A DNA stretch of 64,000 nucleotides from Pyxidicoccus trucidator (GTDB lineage: Bacteria > Myxococcota > Myxococcia > Myxococcales > Myxococcaceae), in NCBI RefSeq assembly GCF_010894435.1, contig NZ_JAAIXZ010000006.1, positions 186,001 through 250,000 of the forward strand. The letters run 5' to 3'. The notes under the pieces are model-generated. The model did not search any database and had not been told where the DNA came from. It saw only the letters and a list, made by a program, of their open reading frames with translations. Positions 50,863-59,171 of this stretch are shown here, piece by piece (positions within the stretch are counted from its first letter, which is position 1; each line of letters begins with the position of its first letter). The translations under genes were made by a program, and so were the position numbers.

Positions 50863-51771
50863 ATGAAGCGGCTCCTGCGCGTCACGTTGCTCACCGTCCT
50901 CGCGCTGGGGACCGCGTCCTGCCGGACGTCATCAGCGCTCCGGCGCGCGCCGGAGCGAACCTGCGTGGTGCTCTCGGTGGGAGCGGCCCGGGGGCTGGCC
51001 CACCTGGGTGCCCTGGACGCGCTGGTGGCGCGGGGCGTGCGCATCGACTGCGTCGTGGGCAACAGCATGGGCGCGCTGGTGGGGAGCCTCTACGCCGCCG
51101 CGCCGGAGAGGGACCTCCGGAGCCGCTACCGGGCCTTCTTCCGAGACTACGAGCGCGAGACGGTGCGCGAGGCCACGAAGCGCGGCACGGTGGGGGCGGC
51201 CGTGGGGCTGCTCGCGGTGCTGCTCTCGGGCGGTGCGCTGGCGCCCGCGCTCGCGGCGAGTGCGCTCGGAGCGGCGGGAGGCGCCTCCACGGTGCCCGAG
51301 CTCAGCCATGAGCGCTTCACGCAGGTGCTGGACAGGTTCCACCACGGTGCCCGCATCGAGGACCTGCCGGTGCCCTTCGCCACCTTCTACCAGGAGCCCA
51401 CGGAGGAGGGCCTCCAGCGCGTCACCGCGACGGAGGGCTCGGTCGCCGACGCGGTGGCGTCCAGCGCGGCCAACCCGTTCCTCTTCGAGGACGCGACGCT
51501 GCGGCGCATCGACCCGGGCGCGGACCGCGTCTCGGCGGTGCCCGTGCATGACGCCTGTGTGCTCTTCCCGGGCTCGCGGCTCATCACCATCAACGTCACC
51601 GACGAGCCCGCCTTCTACCGTCCGGACCTGGGCTGCGAGGTGCGGGAGATTCACGTCCGCATGGGCGCCACCTCCGTCGAGGCCTTCAAGGGTAGTGGAG
51701 AGTCCTTCGAGTCAGCCTGGCGCGCGGGCCATGACGCGGTCCTCCGCGCGCTCGACGACGGACGGTGGTGA
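50863..51771 (+). CDS. Patatin-like phospholipase, probable lipoprotein
   Basis: 302 residues. The N-terminus is a signal sequence ending Gly-Thr-Ala-Ser-Cys (Cys20), an imperfect lipobox. The patatin fold follows: glycine-rich oxyanion segment VGAARGLAHLGAL (residues 39-51), nucleophile elbow GNSMG with Ser68, and a candidate catalytic Asp217 in RRIDPGADRVSAVPV, where the usual DG is DP. A hydrophobic stretch (AAVGLLAVLLSGGALAPALAASALGAAGG) near 107-135 could be a membrane-active lid. It probably hydrolyses acyl ester lipids at the envelope. Ribosome-binding site GGAGG precedes ATG 50863. It lies 81 bp after the papain-like protein gene in the same direction and ends 17 bp from the convergent UdgX gene. 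Confidence 0.82.
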   Translation: MKRLLRVTLLTVLALGTASCRTSSALRRAPERTCVVLSVGAARGLAHLGALDALVARGVRIDCVVGNSMGALVGSLYAAAPERDLRSRYRAFFRDYERETVREATKRGTVGAAVGLLAVLLSGGALAPALAASALGAAGGASTVPELSHERFTQVLDRFHHGARIEDLPVPFATFYQEPTEEGLQRVTATEGSVADAVASSAANPFLFEDATLRRIDPGADRVSAVPVHDACVLFPGSRLITINVTDEPAFYRPDLGCEVREIHVRMGATSVEAFKGSGESFESAWRAGHDAVLRALDDGRW

Positions 51772-51788
51772 CGTCACACCCCCGCGCG

Positions 51789-53186
51789 CTACGCACTCCG
51801 CCGAAGCCACGCCGCCGCCGAGCGCAGGTCGGCCTCGAAATGGATGCGTGCCTCCGCCCGCTTGCGAGGGTCCGGCATGCGCAGCAGCGCCGACGGGTGG
51901 AACGTCGCCATCCACCCGTCCGCCCATGGCGTCTCGAATACCTGCCCCCGGCTGAGGTTGATGCGGAATCCCGCCCCCAGGAACGCCTGCGCCGCGGTGG
52001 CCCCCAGCGCGACAATCATCCTCGGCTGCACAGCTGCCACCTCCGCCTCCAGCCAGCCGCGACACGCCAGCACCTCCGTCCGTCCCGGCGACTGGTGCAA
52101 CCTCCGCTTCCCACCCGCCCCCGTCGTCCATCCGAAGTGCTTCACCGCGTTGGTGACATACAGCTCCGAGCGCTTCAGCCCCGCCCGCCCCAGCACCTCG
52201 TCCAGCAGCTGCCCCGCGGGCCCCACGAAGGGCCGCCCCTCGCGATCCTCCAGGTCTCCAGGCTGCTCACCCACCAGCATCAGCGGAGCTCCCACGGGGC
52301 CCTCGCCAAACACCGCCTGCGTGGCACGAGCATGTAGCGGACACGCCCGGCAGCCTCGCGACGCCTCTGCCAGTGCCGGCAGCTCCCGCCGCTCAGGGAG
52401 GAACGCCGTGGCAGCGGACACCTCCCGCACCGGAGCCAGCACGTCTTCTTCCGGAGCCTCCGAACGCGGCACCCCGTCACCGAAGGACAGCCGCTCCAAA
52501 TCCCAGTGCACGCAGGCGTCCGGAGTGAGGATGCTCCAGCGCATCAACGGAAAGCGGCGCACGAAGAACGGCGCCACGTGCCGGACGATGAGGTGGTCCG
52601 GACGGTGCCACGCGATGAAGTGCTCCACCCCCTCCCGCTCCACCCGCCTGAAGCGCACCAAGGCCATCATCTCGTGCGCGTCCCGCCGCACCGCCCGCTC
52701 CATCAGCCGCAGCCGGTGCACCTCCACGTCGCTGTCCGCCTCCAGCAGGTTGCGCTCCCCGTGCGTCAGCCGCCACAGCACGCGGTACAGCAGCGCCCAG
52801 CGCTCCGCGTCCCGGTGACACGCCACCTTCTCCGCCAGCCCCAGGAAGTCCCTGGGCACGGCTGGCGCGGGCGCCCCACCCGGGAGTCCCAGCTCCGTCA
52901 TCGGCTTGCCCACCGCCAGCAGCGAGCCCTGCCGCCCCCGCGCCTCCTCGAAGCACACGCGCTCCGGAGGCTCGCCGCGAGCCAGCAGCCCCCGTGCCAC
53001 CGCCCGGAAGGACGCCAGGTCCGGCTCCACGCGCACCCGCCGCGGAGCGCTCCCGTCTATGCGGACGCCTCCACTTCGAAGAGGGAAGGCCGCGATGCCG
53101 GCCTCGCGCCTGCCTCCACTGCTCGCGCAGGAGGCGTCGTAGTTCGCCGCGTCGGCGAGAATCTGGCTCTTCTGTCGGACGTCCAT
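51789..53186 (-). CDS. UdgX-family uracil-DNA binding protein with DUF4130 domain
   Basis: 465 residues. The N-terminal half (about 40-230) is the DUF4130 domain seen in UdgX fusions (REGVEHFIAWHRPDHLIVRHVAPFF). The C-terminal half is a family-4-like uracil-DNA glycosylase domain of UdgX type: Cys residues for a 4Fe-4S cluster (GCRACPL), active-site GEQPGDLEDREGRPFVGPAG, and the KRRLH loop with His364, the residue that in UdgX links covalently to the abasic site. The loop is KRRLH in place of the common KRRIH. The first 25 residues (MDVRQKSQILADAANYDASC...) match the start of a different protein, the DNA-repair radical SAM protein TIGR03916 that usually neighbours UdgX. ATG 53186 is chosen on that basis; an upstream ATG at 53294 exists, and the ancestral start may be internal. 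Confidence 0.85.
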   Translation of the reverse strand: MDVRQKSQILADAANYDASCASSGGRREAGIAAFPLRSGGVRIDGSAPRRVRVEPDLASFRAVARGLLARGEPPERVCFEEARGRQGSLLAVGKPMTELGLPGGAPAPAVPRDFLGLAEKVACHRDAERWALLYRVLWRLTHGERNLLEADSDVEVHRLRLMERAVRRDAHEMMALVRFRRVEREGVEHFIAWHRPDHLIVRHVAPFFVRRFPLMRWSILTPDACVHWDLERLSFGDGVPRSEAPEEDVLAPVREVSAATAFLPERRELPALAEASRGCRACPLHARATQAVFGEGPVGAPLMLVGEQPGDLEDREGRPFVGPAGQLLDEVLGRAGLKRSELYVTNAVKHFGWTTGAGGKRRLHQSPGRTEVLACRGWLEAEVAAVQPRMIVALGATAAQAFLGAGFRINLSRGQVFETPWADGWMATFHPSALLRMPDPRKRAEARIHFEADLRSAAAWLRRSA

Positions 53187-53487
53187 GAACGCTCGGGTCG
53201 TGCTCTCCAGGCGGCCCACGGCCCACCCGCCCCACACGACACGTCCTACCCGTCCAGTCTGACATCTCCCGCCCTCCCCCCTGCGTCCGGTCATGCCTGC
53301 GCCGCTGCTCGGGCGCCACCTCCGTCAGCCGTCCTCCGAGTCCCCTCGGCGCCAGCCCGCACTGTCAACAGAGCCCCCATCCCTGCAATACACACGAACC
53401 GTGGAAACCTGCCAGGTTCAGGTAAACCGAGAAAATTTGGTGTATTGAGCCGGCTCACCTCGCTGTTCCCCCCATGAGGAGTCCCAG
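53187..53487. other. Intergenic region with nested inverted repeats
   Basis: This divergent region holds no gene I can support. It contains a palindrome AACCTGCCAGGTT (53406-53418) nested between the arms of CAATACAC (53386-53393) and GTGTATTG (53440-53447). The stretch around 53380-53450 is clearly AT-richer than the surroundings. A GAGGAG ribosome-binding site precedes the gene at 53488. Confidence 0.55.
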
Positions 53488-54507
53488 ATGCTTCGTCTTG
53501 GCTCGGCCGTTCTTGCCGTGAGCATGCTCGTTGGTTGTGGAGGAGTTGAAGCCGAACCGTCCTCCGAGTCCCCGTCCACCGAGAGCCAGCAGGCGGCGCT
53601 CACCAGCACGGATGTGGATGTCGCCCCGGAGTGTCAGGGCATCATCACCTTCGTGAATGGCGCGTCGTTCCAGACGCTGGACCTGTACCTGCCGAGTGAC
53701 GTCGTCACCCGCCTCGTCTCCCAGCGTGCGTCGTCTCCGTTCGTGACGCTGGCGCAGGTCTCCGCCGTCCAGGGGATGGGCCCGGCCCGCCTCGAGCAGC
53801 TCGAGGGTGGCGCCCGCGCCAAGAGCTACATCGGCTCCAGCTGCGTCGGCATCATGGACTCCATCGCGGTCTCCACCGATGACTCCGCCGCCATCGTCTC
53901 GCTGGTGAACACCGTGAGCTCCTCCGAGCTGCACGACATCCTGCCGTACGCGTGGAATGGCGCGGAGGCCCTCCTCAACCAGCGCCCGTTCACCTCGGCG
54001 CAGACCATCGCCGACATGGGGGGTATCGGTGACGTGAGCCTGCGGAACATCCGCAACGCGGCCACGCTGAGCCGGCCGCTGGAGACGCTCATCAACGCGG
54101 CGAACGCGGTGCCGGGCAACGGCCACTCCGGTGTGTACCTGGCCCGCCACTTCGACTGGTGGGAGATCGTGACGAGCAACGGCTCCTACCAGCACCAGCT
54201 GGAGTGCTTCGGGCTCGAGCCGAACAGCGTGCCGTATAGCGCGAGTGTCCGGCCCTACCTGGCCAACGCCGCCGAGGTGCGTGCCGAGGTCGTAGGCACG
54301 ATCAACGCCGCCAACCGCTTCAACTCCATCCCCAGCAGCGTCATGTCCGCCGGCATTGCGAACCTCGACGCGCTGATCACGGGGCGCACGTTCAAGGGGT
54401 GCTACTTCGGCTTCGCGAACGACCCCTGGAGCAGCAACAGCGTCGCCATCTTCGTCGACACCGAGAGCGGCTTCAGCGTGATGACCATGTCCTGGTGGTC
54501 CGAGTAG
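53488..54507 (+). CDS. Lipoprotein with two helix-hairpin-helix motifs
   Basis: 339 residues with a lipoprotein signal (Cys17 after MLVG). Two similar ComEA-like segments follow: one with ...VTLAQVSAVQGMGPARLEQLEGGA and one with ...TSAQTIADMGGIGDVSLRNIRNAA. Each has a helix, a Gly-x-Gly hairpin and a second helix, as in helix-hairpin-helix DNA-binding or protein-docking elements. The C-terminal third (HFDWWEIVTSNGSYQHQLECFGL..., ending in SVMTMSWWSE) is unfamiliar. The protein is expected at the outer membrane or surface. Whether it binds DNA is unknown; the repeats could act only as structural docking motifs. Confidence 0.75.
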   Translation: MLRLGSAVLAVSMLVGCGGVEAEPSSESPSTESQQAALTSTDVDVAPECQGIITFVNGASFQTLDLYLPSDVVTRLVSQRASSPFVTLAQVSAVQGMGPARLEQLEGGARAKSYIGSSCVGIMDSIAVSTDDSAAIVSLVNTVSSSELHDILPYAWNGAEALLNQRPFTSAQTIADMGGIGDVSLRNIRNAATLSRPLETLINAANAVPGNGHSGVYLARHFDWWEIVTSNGSYQHQLECFGLEPNSVPYSASVRPYLANAAEVRAEVVGTINAANRFNSIPSSVMSAGIANLDALITGRTFKGCYFGFANDPWSSNSVAIFVDTESGFSVMTMSWWSE

Positions 54508-54524
54508 TCCCAAGGGTTTGCAGG

Positions 54525-54558
54525 GGCGTCCCAGGTTCTCCGAGGAACCTGGGACGCC
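54525..54558. terminator. Bidirectional terminator between convergent genes
   Basis: A perfect 14-bp stem (GGCGTCCCAGGTTC / GAACCTGGGACGCC) with a 6-nt loop, located between the HhH lipoprotein stop (54507) and the kinase stop (54591). No U tract. Confidence 0.75.
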
Positions 54559-54590
54559 GCGCCCTCGGTGGGCGACCTGGGCCGAGGAGG

Positions 54591-56030
54591 CTATGGACTG
54601 TCGGCGCGCCTCGTGGGCCCTGAGGTGGCTGGGCGTGGAGATGGGAACGCAGGCTCGTAGCACCCGCCCTTGTACACATAGGCGCTCTCGTCGCACTCCT
54701 TCATGTCCGAGATCGACACCTTCACCCAGCAGCCGCCGTTGAGGGGAACCTGCATCCGGCGAGGGCAGCGGCCGGTGGCGTCTGGCCGTGATTGCCCTGG
54801 AAGAGGCTTGGGCGGCATCTCCACCGCGATGGTCGACCACACGGAGGGCTCACGCCCGGGCGCCACCGGGGCCGTCAGCGCCGTGTCTCCGACCGCCACG
54901 GTGCCGCCATCCCTTGATTCCTCCTGCTGCGCGAGCGGCGCCGTCGCGGGCTCCTCGATGGCCGGTACGCGCAGCACTCCCCCGGCGCTTAGCGCCAATG
55001 CGCCGCCCAGGCCCGCGGCTGCCGCGAACCATGGCCACCTCGCCACGCGCCGTGGCCGCACGGTGACGTACTGGGGCACGGGCATGAGGCCCGCGAGCCT
55101 GGGCTCATCTCCCGTGAAGAGGGAGACATCCGCCGCGGGCCCAGCCTTCCGTGCGGCCCGCTCCAGCGCCTCTGCCAGCTCGCGCGGGCTGCCGCGTGCC
55201 TCGGGACGCGGCGATAGCATTCGGGACACCAGCTCGCTCAACTCCGGACAGCAGCGGGCGTTGGTGGCCCTCGCGGACCAGGACTCCATCTCCTCCGGGC
55301 GCCAGAGCCACGCATCCTCGTCTTCGGGGTGCGTCGGCGGTGGATACTTCTCCGTGAGCACCCGGAACGCGGTGACGCCCAGCGCGAAGACATCATCCGC
55401 CGGACCGGGCGCGTAGGGCACCACCGGAGGACTGCTGAAGCGGAGCCCATACCGCCAGGCCTCCGGCGAGCGGTACGCCTGAGTGCCGGGAGGAAACACC
55501 CGCCACGTCAGCGTCGCGGCGCCCAGGTAGTGCCCGGAACCAAAGTCCATCAGGAAGGGCTGCCCGTCCTCGCGACGAACGAGCACGTTGTCGCCCTTCA
55601 CGTCTCTGTGGACGCCGCCCGCCGCATGGGTGGCCTCGAGGGCCCGCGCCAGCCGTGCGAGGACCCGAAGCACCTGCCGTGATGTGGGGAGGTGCGCCTG
55701 TGCCCAGATATAGAGCGGTGTGCCCTCCACGAGCTCCATGGCGAGCCACGCATGGGGAGTGCCCGTGGGAGACATCCACTGCCCCTGATCTCTGAGACGG
55801 GGCACGGCCGGGTGGCGGATGCGGGAGAGCAGCTCGGCTTCCCGCATGAAGCGCGCATCCCATGGGTGCAGGGCCAGCTTGAGGGCCACGGAGTCCCCGG
55901 CGCCCCGTTCGGCATCCACGGCGCGGTAGACCGCTCCGTAGGAACCCCGGCCGCGCTGCTCGACCACACGCCACGAGCCGATGCGCGTTCCCGGGGGCAG
56001 GCATGCCGGATTCAGTGGGACAGGCTCCAT
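54591..56030 (-). CDS. Membrane-anchored Ser/Thr protein kinase with Cys-rich tail
   Basis: 479 residues. The N-terminal ~300 residues form a Hanks-type kinase: Gly-rich loop RGRGSYG (27-32), Lys51 (VALK), catalytic loop HRDVKGDN with Asp143, DFG with Asp162, and an APE-like SPE (RSPEAW). All catalytic residues are present, so it should be active. A single membrane helix (WPWFAAAAGLGGALALSAGGV, about 330-350) places a C-terminal domain outside the cytoplasm. That domain carries four Cys in a CPRRM...GGCW...KECDESAYVYKGGCYEP pattern, which I recall from other myxobacterial kinases and which probably forms two disulfides. The sensed signal is unknown. It is divergent from the Kelch lipoprotein gene with 289 bp between; that gap shows no gene. 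Confidence 0.9.
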   Translation of the reverse strand: MEPVPLNPACLPPGTRIGSWRVVEQRGRGSYGAVYRAVDAERGAGDSVALKLALHPWDARFMREAELLSRIRHPAVPRLRDQGQWMSPTGTPHAWLAMELVEGTPLYIWAQAHLPTSRQVLRVLARLARALEATHAAGGVHRDVKGDNVLVRREDGQPFLMDFGSGHYLGAATLTWRVFPPGTQAYRSPEAWRYGLRFSSPPVVPYAPGPADDVFALGVTAFRVLTEKYPPPTHPEDEDAWLWRPEEMESWSARATNARCCPELSELVSRMLSPRPEARGSPRELAEALERAARKAGPAADVSLFTGDEPRLAGLMPVPQYVTVRPRRVARWPWFAAAAGLGGALALSAGGVLRVPAIEEPATAPLAQQEESRDGGTVAVGDTALTAPVAPGREPSVWSTIAVEMPPKPLPGQSRPDATGRCPRRMQVPLNGGCWVKVSISDMKECDESAYVYKGGCYEPAFPSPRPATSGPTRRADSP

Positions 56031-56319
56031 GGACTGCCTCGCGAGGAGATTTGCGGTCCGCTCCGCGGGCCAGGAGACTACTCGCGAGGTAGGTGCTTTC
56101 CAATACTATCTGGCAGGTGAACACACGTATCGACCGTGAGCCGTCCAGGACACCACGCTCATCGGCGTCGGCTCCAGGGCTCGTGATCGGCGGGTGCCCG
56201 CTGCCGCTGGAAGCCGGGCTCGCGGTGGGCTTCCGGCCCTGGCCCGCGTGCTTGAAGTCGCGTGACGCCGACGACCAGGATGCCCCGCGCCGAAAGGCGC
56301 CACTCCGAGGGGGCAAGCC

Positions 56320-58497
56320 ATGAGACGTCCTATCCCAGTCATCCATTTCTCCATCCTGTTGCTGCTGGCGTGCGTGGCCTGCGGCCCTGCCGACGCCGGG
56401 ACGGAGCACGCTCCGGGCGTCGAGTCCCTCCAGCGCTCCGGCGCGGCGCTGGGCTCCCCGCAGTGGGTGTCCACCGGCAGCGCGCTGCGGACGCGGAGCA
56501 GCGGCAGGGCCGTGCAGCTCGCGTCGGGCCGGGTGCTCGTCACCGGCGGCTACAGCGCGGGCGCGGTCCAGTCGAGCGTGGAGCTGTATGACCCGGCCAC
56601 CGGCACCTGGGCCGCGACGGGCAGCATGACCTCGGTGCGCACGGGCCACACCGCCACCCTGCTGAACACGGGCAAGGTCCTCGTGGCCAACGGCTATGCG
56701 GGCGGCGGCGCGGGCGTCTACCTCACCAGCGCGGAGCTGTATGACCCGGCCACCGGCACCTGGTCCGCCACGGGAAGCGTCCCCCATGCACGGAGCGCGG
56801 GCACGAACACCCTGCTCCCCTCCGGCAAGGTGCTCATCACCGGGGGCGCCGGGAGCACCGGTCCCATCCTCACGACGGCCCTGTACGACCCGGCCACCGG
56901 CACCTGGACGTCCGGAAGCCTGAGCACCCCGCGCCATGCGCACACGGCCACGCTGCTCACGTCAGGCAAGGTGCTCGTCACCGGAGGCCAGGGCCGGCTC
57001 TCCTCGACGAGCACCTCGGAGCTGTACGACCCGGCCACCAACACCTGGGCCGCGGGCGCGAGCATGAGCGTCGCGCGCCATGCGCATACGGCCACGCTGC
57101 TTCCCTCGGGCAAGGTGCTCGTCACCGGCGGCAGCGGCGGCACCACGACCGCGGAGCTCTATGACCCGGCCACCAACACCTGGTCCACCACCGGCGCCCT
57201 CACGCAGCCCCGCTCGAGCCACTCCGCCGCGCTGCTGGCTTCGGGCAAGGTGCTGGTCTTCGACAGCTCCGGCTCCGCCGAGCTGTACGACCCGGCCGCT
57301 GGGACGTGGAGCCCGACCCTTCCCATGCTCGCGGGCCGCGCTGGCCCCGCCAGCATCTTCCTGCGCTCCGGGCAGGTGCTGGCGGCCGGAGGCTCCACCT
57401 CGGCGGGCGAGGTGGCCACCGCCGAGCTCTACGAGGCAGGCGCCTTCACCTGGAGCCGCTCCGCTCCGCTCGCCACGGCCCGGTCCAACCACAGCGCCAC
57501 CGTCCTCGCGTCGGGCAAGGTGCTCGTGGCCGGAGGCACCGGGAGCGCGGGGAGCTACCTCGCCAGCGCGGAGCTCTATGACCCGACCACCAACGCCTGG
57601 TCCGCCACGGGAGGCCTGGCCCAGGGCCGCGCGGGGCACACCGCCCTCCTGCTGCCGTCGGGCCAGGTGCTCGTCATGGGCGGCAGTGGCTCCAGCGGCA
57701 GCCTCGCCAGCGCGGAGCTGTATGACCCGACCACGGAGACGTGGACCGCCACCGGCAGCCTCGCCACCGCCCGCGCCGGCTTCACGGCGACCCCGCTGGG
57801 CACGGGCCAGGTGCTCGTCGCCGGTGGCCGCTCCGACGGCGGCGTCTACCTCACCAGCGCCGAGCTGTACGAGCCGGGCACCGGCACCTGGTCCGCCACG
57901 GGAAGCCTCGCCACGGGCCGCATGGGCCACTCCGCCGTGCGGCTTGGCGGGCGGGTGCTCGTCACCGGCGGCTACTACTACGTCTTCACCGCCCTGTACC
58001 GGCTCGCGAGCGCGGAGCTGTATGACCCGGCCACCGGCACCTGGTCCACCACCGGAAGCCTCGCCACGCCCCGCAGCGACCACCTGTCGCTCCAGCTCAC
58101 CTCCACCACCTCGCTGTTCATCGGAGGACTCTCTGGCACGGGCAAATTCACCGGCCACGCCTCGCTCGCCTCGGCCGAGGCCTTCACGGCCAGCACCGCG
58201 TCGCCCGCGGGCACCATGAGCACCCCGCGCCATGGCCATGTCATCGCGCCGCTGTCGTCGGGCGCCGTGCTGGTGGCTGGTGGGCTGAACAAGCTTGGCG
58301 GCAGCAGCACGACGCTCTACCTGTCCAGCGCGGAGCTGTACCAGCCGGGCACCCACCTCTGGAGCCCCACGGCCAGCATGCTGGCGGTGCGCAGCCAGTT
58401 CACCGCCAGCCTCCTGCCCTCGGGCCGGGTGTTGGCGGTGGGAGGCACCGACAGCACGGGCCTGCCGCTCGCCTCCTCGGAGCTCTACTCACCGTGA
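56320..58497 (+). CDS. Kelch-repeat lipoprotein
   Basis: 725 residues with a lipoprotein signal (Cys18 or Cys21). The mature part is 13 to 14 Kelch-type repeats of about 50 residues, each with a Gly-Gly pair (VLVTGG) and a downstream [ST]AELYDPATGTW. The repeats would fold into one or two beta-propellers. At DNA level the repeats share long near-identical tracts such as the codons for YDPATGTW, so copy number may vary by recombination. Such proteins are usually adhesins or scaffolds on the outside of the cell; no enzymatic residue is apparent. Confidence 0.88.
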   Translation: MRRPIPVIHFSILLLLACVACGPADAGTEHAPGVESLQRSGAALGSPQWVSTGSALRTRSSGRAVQLASGRVLVTGGYSAGAVQSSVELYDPATGTWAATGSMTSVRTGHTATLLNTGKVLVANGYAGGGAGVYLTSAELYDPATGTWSATGSVPHARSAGTNTLLPSGKVLITGGAGSTGPILTTALYDPATGTWTSGSLSTPRHAHTATLLTSGKVLVTGGQGRLSSTSTSELYDPATNTWAAGASMSVARHAHTATLLPSGKVLVTGGSGGTTTAELYDPATNTWSTTGALTQPRSSHSAALLASGKVLVFDSSGSAELYDPAAGTWSPTLPMLAGRAGPASIFLRSGQVLAAGGSTSAGEVATAELYEAGAFTWSRSAPLATARSNHSATVLASGKVLVAGGTGSAGSYLASAELYDPTTNAWSATGGLAQGRAGHTALLLPSGQVLVMGGSGSSGSLASAELYDPTTETWTATGSLATARAGFTATPLGTGQVLVAGGRSDGGVYLTSAELYEPGTGTWSATGSLATGRMGHSAVRLGGRVLVTGGYYYVFTALYRLASAELYDPATGTWSTTGSLATPRSDHLSLQLTSTTSLFIGGLSGTGKFTGHASLASAEAFTASTASPAGTMSTPRHGHVIAPLSSGAVLVAGGLNKLGGSSTTLYLSSAELYQPGTHLWSPTASMLAVRSQFTASLLPSGRVLAVGGTDSTGLPLASSELYSP

Positions 58498-58556
58498 CGT
58501 GAAGGGGCGGCGCAGCGCTCTTTTGTACGCCGCGAAAAGCTCCTGCTCGGGCTTCC

Positions 58557-59171
58557 TCAAGTGGCTGGGGAGGCCCTTGCAGGCCGCCGCAGCAGTACGA
58601 GCATGATTCCGGCAACGCTCCAGAACACGTAGGAGCCGATAATGGAGGCAAGGTCCGTCTGCTGATTGCGGCCGACCTGGACGACCATCGCATTCGGATG
58701 CCCCCGTGGCGTATCAGGCCCTATCAGCCGATCTTCGCTCTCCCACTGCTCCCACAGGACGTTCCGCAACACCCCCTCGAAGCGTCTCTGGTGTTCGAGC
58801 CCCTCCGCGACTTCCTCTGCGGAGCGTTCTTCCTCGATGGGAATGAGGGCCCAGACGGATTCGCTGTCGGCGGTTGCTGGCCCCTGCGAGGAGAGGAGCT
58901 GAACGCACAGCCAGCGCTCCGTTCCTCCACGTGGCCGCAACGAAGACTCATACGCCCCCCAGACGTCGGGGCGGGCGTTCACGACGACGCGGCGTGACGT
59001 GGTCCCTGTGAAGTCGCCGGGCCTCAGCTCCTCCACCGCGACGGTGTGACGCCCCCGGTCCAGCAGGTGAAACCATGCCGGCAGAGCCAGGACGCTCCCC
59101 AGCAAGAGACTCACCGTGAGGACACCCGTCGTCGAGTCCCAAAGGTACCGGGTCAGCAGTGCACGCAGCAT
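58557..59171 (-). CDS. Small membrane protein of unknown function
   Basis: 204 residues. A membrane helix near the N-terminus (VLTVSLLLGSVLALPAWF) and another at the C-terminus (IIGSYVFWSVAGIMLVLL) flank a soluble, probably periplasmic domain of ~130 residues. The start codon overlaps the stop of the upstream gene (TGATG), so translation is coupled to the MYXO-CTERM beta-helix protein, and the two may work together. It is not one of the known myxosortase types as far as I can tell. Family unknown. Confidence 0.75.
   Translation of the reverse strand: MLRALLTRYLWDSTTGVLTVSLLLGSVLALPAWFHLLDRGRHTVAVEELRPGDFTGTTSRRVVVNARPDVWGAYESSLRPRGGTERWLCVQLLSSQGPATADSESVWALIPIEEERSAEEVAEGLEHQRRFEGVLRNVLWEQWESEDRLIGPDTPRGHPNAMVVQVGRNQQTDLASIIGSYVFWSVAGIMLVLLRRPARASPAT

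Noticed and set aside
55393..56943. Minus-strand frame overlapping the kinase and Kelch genes
   Set aside because: It is a Gly/Arg-rich shadow; the kinase and Kelch motifs lie in other frames.
56580..58500. Regular short repeats that might suggest a CRISPR or satellite array
   Set aside because: They are in-frame Kelch repeats (ELYDPATGTW codons) within a coding sequence, with no spacer structure.
58498..58556. GCGGCG...CGCCGC stem as a terminator between convergent genes
   Set aside because: The stem is only 6 bp with a loop of about 15 nt, too weak to support in GC-rich DNA.
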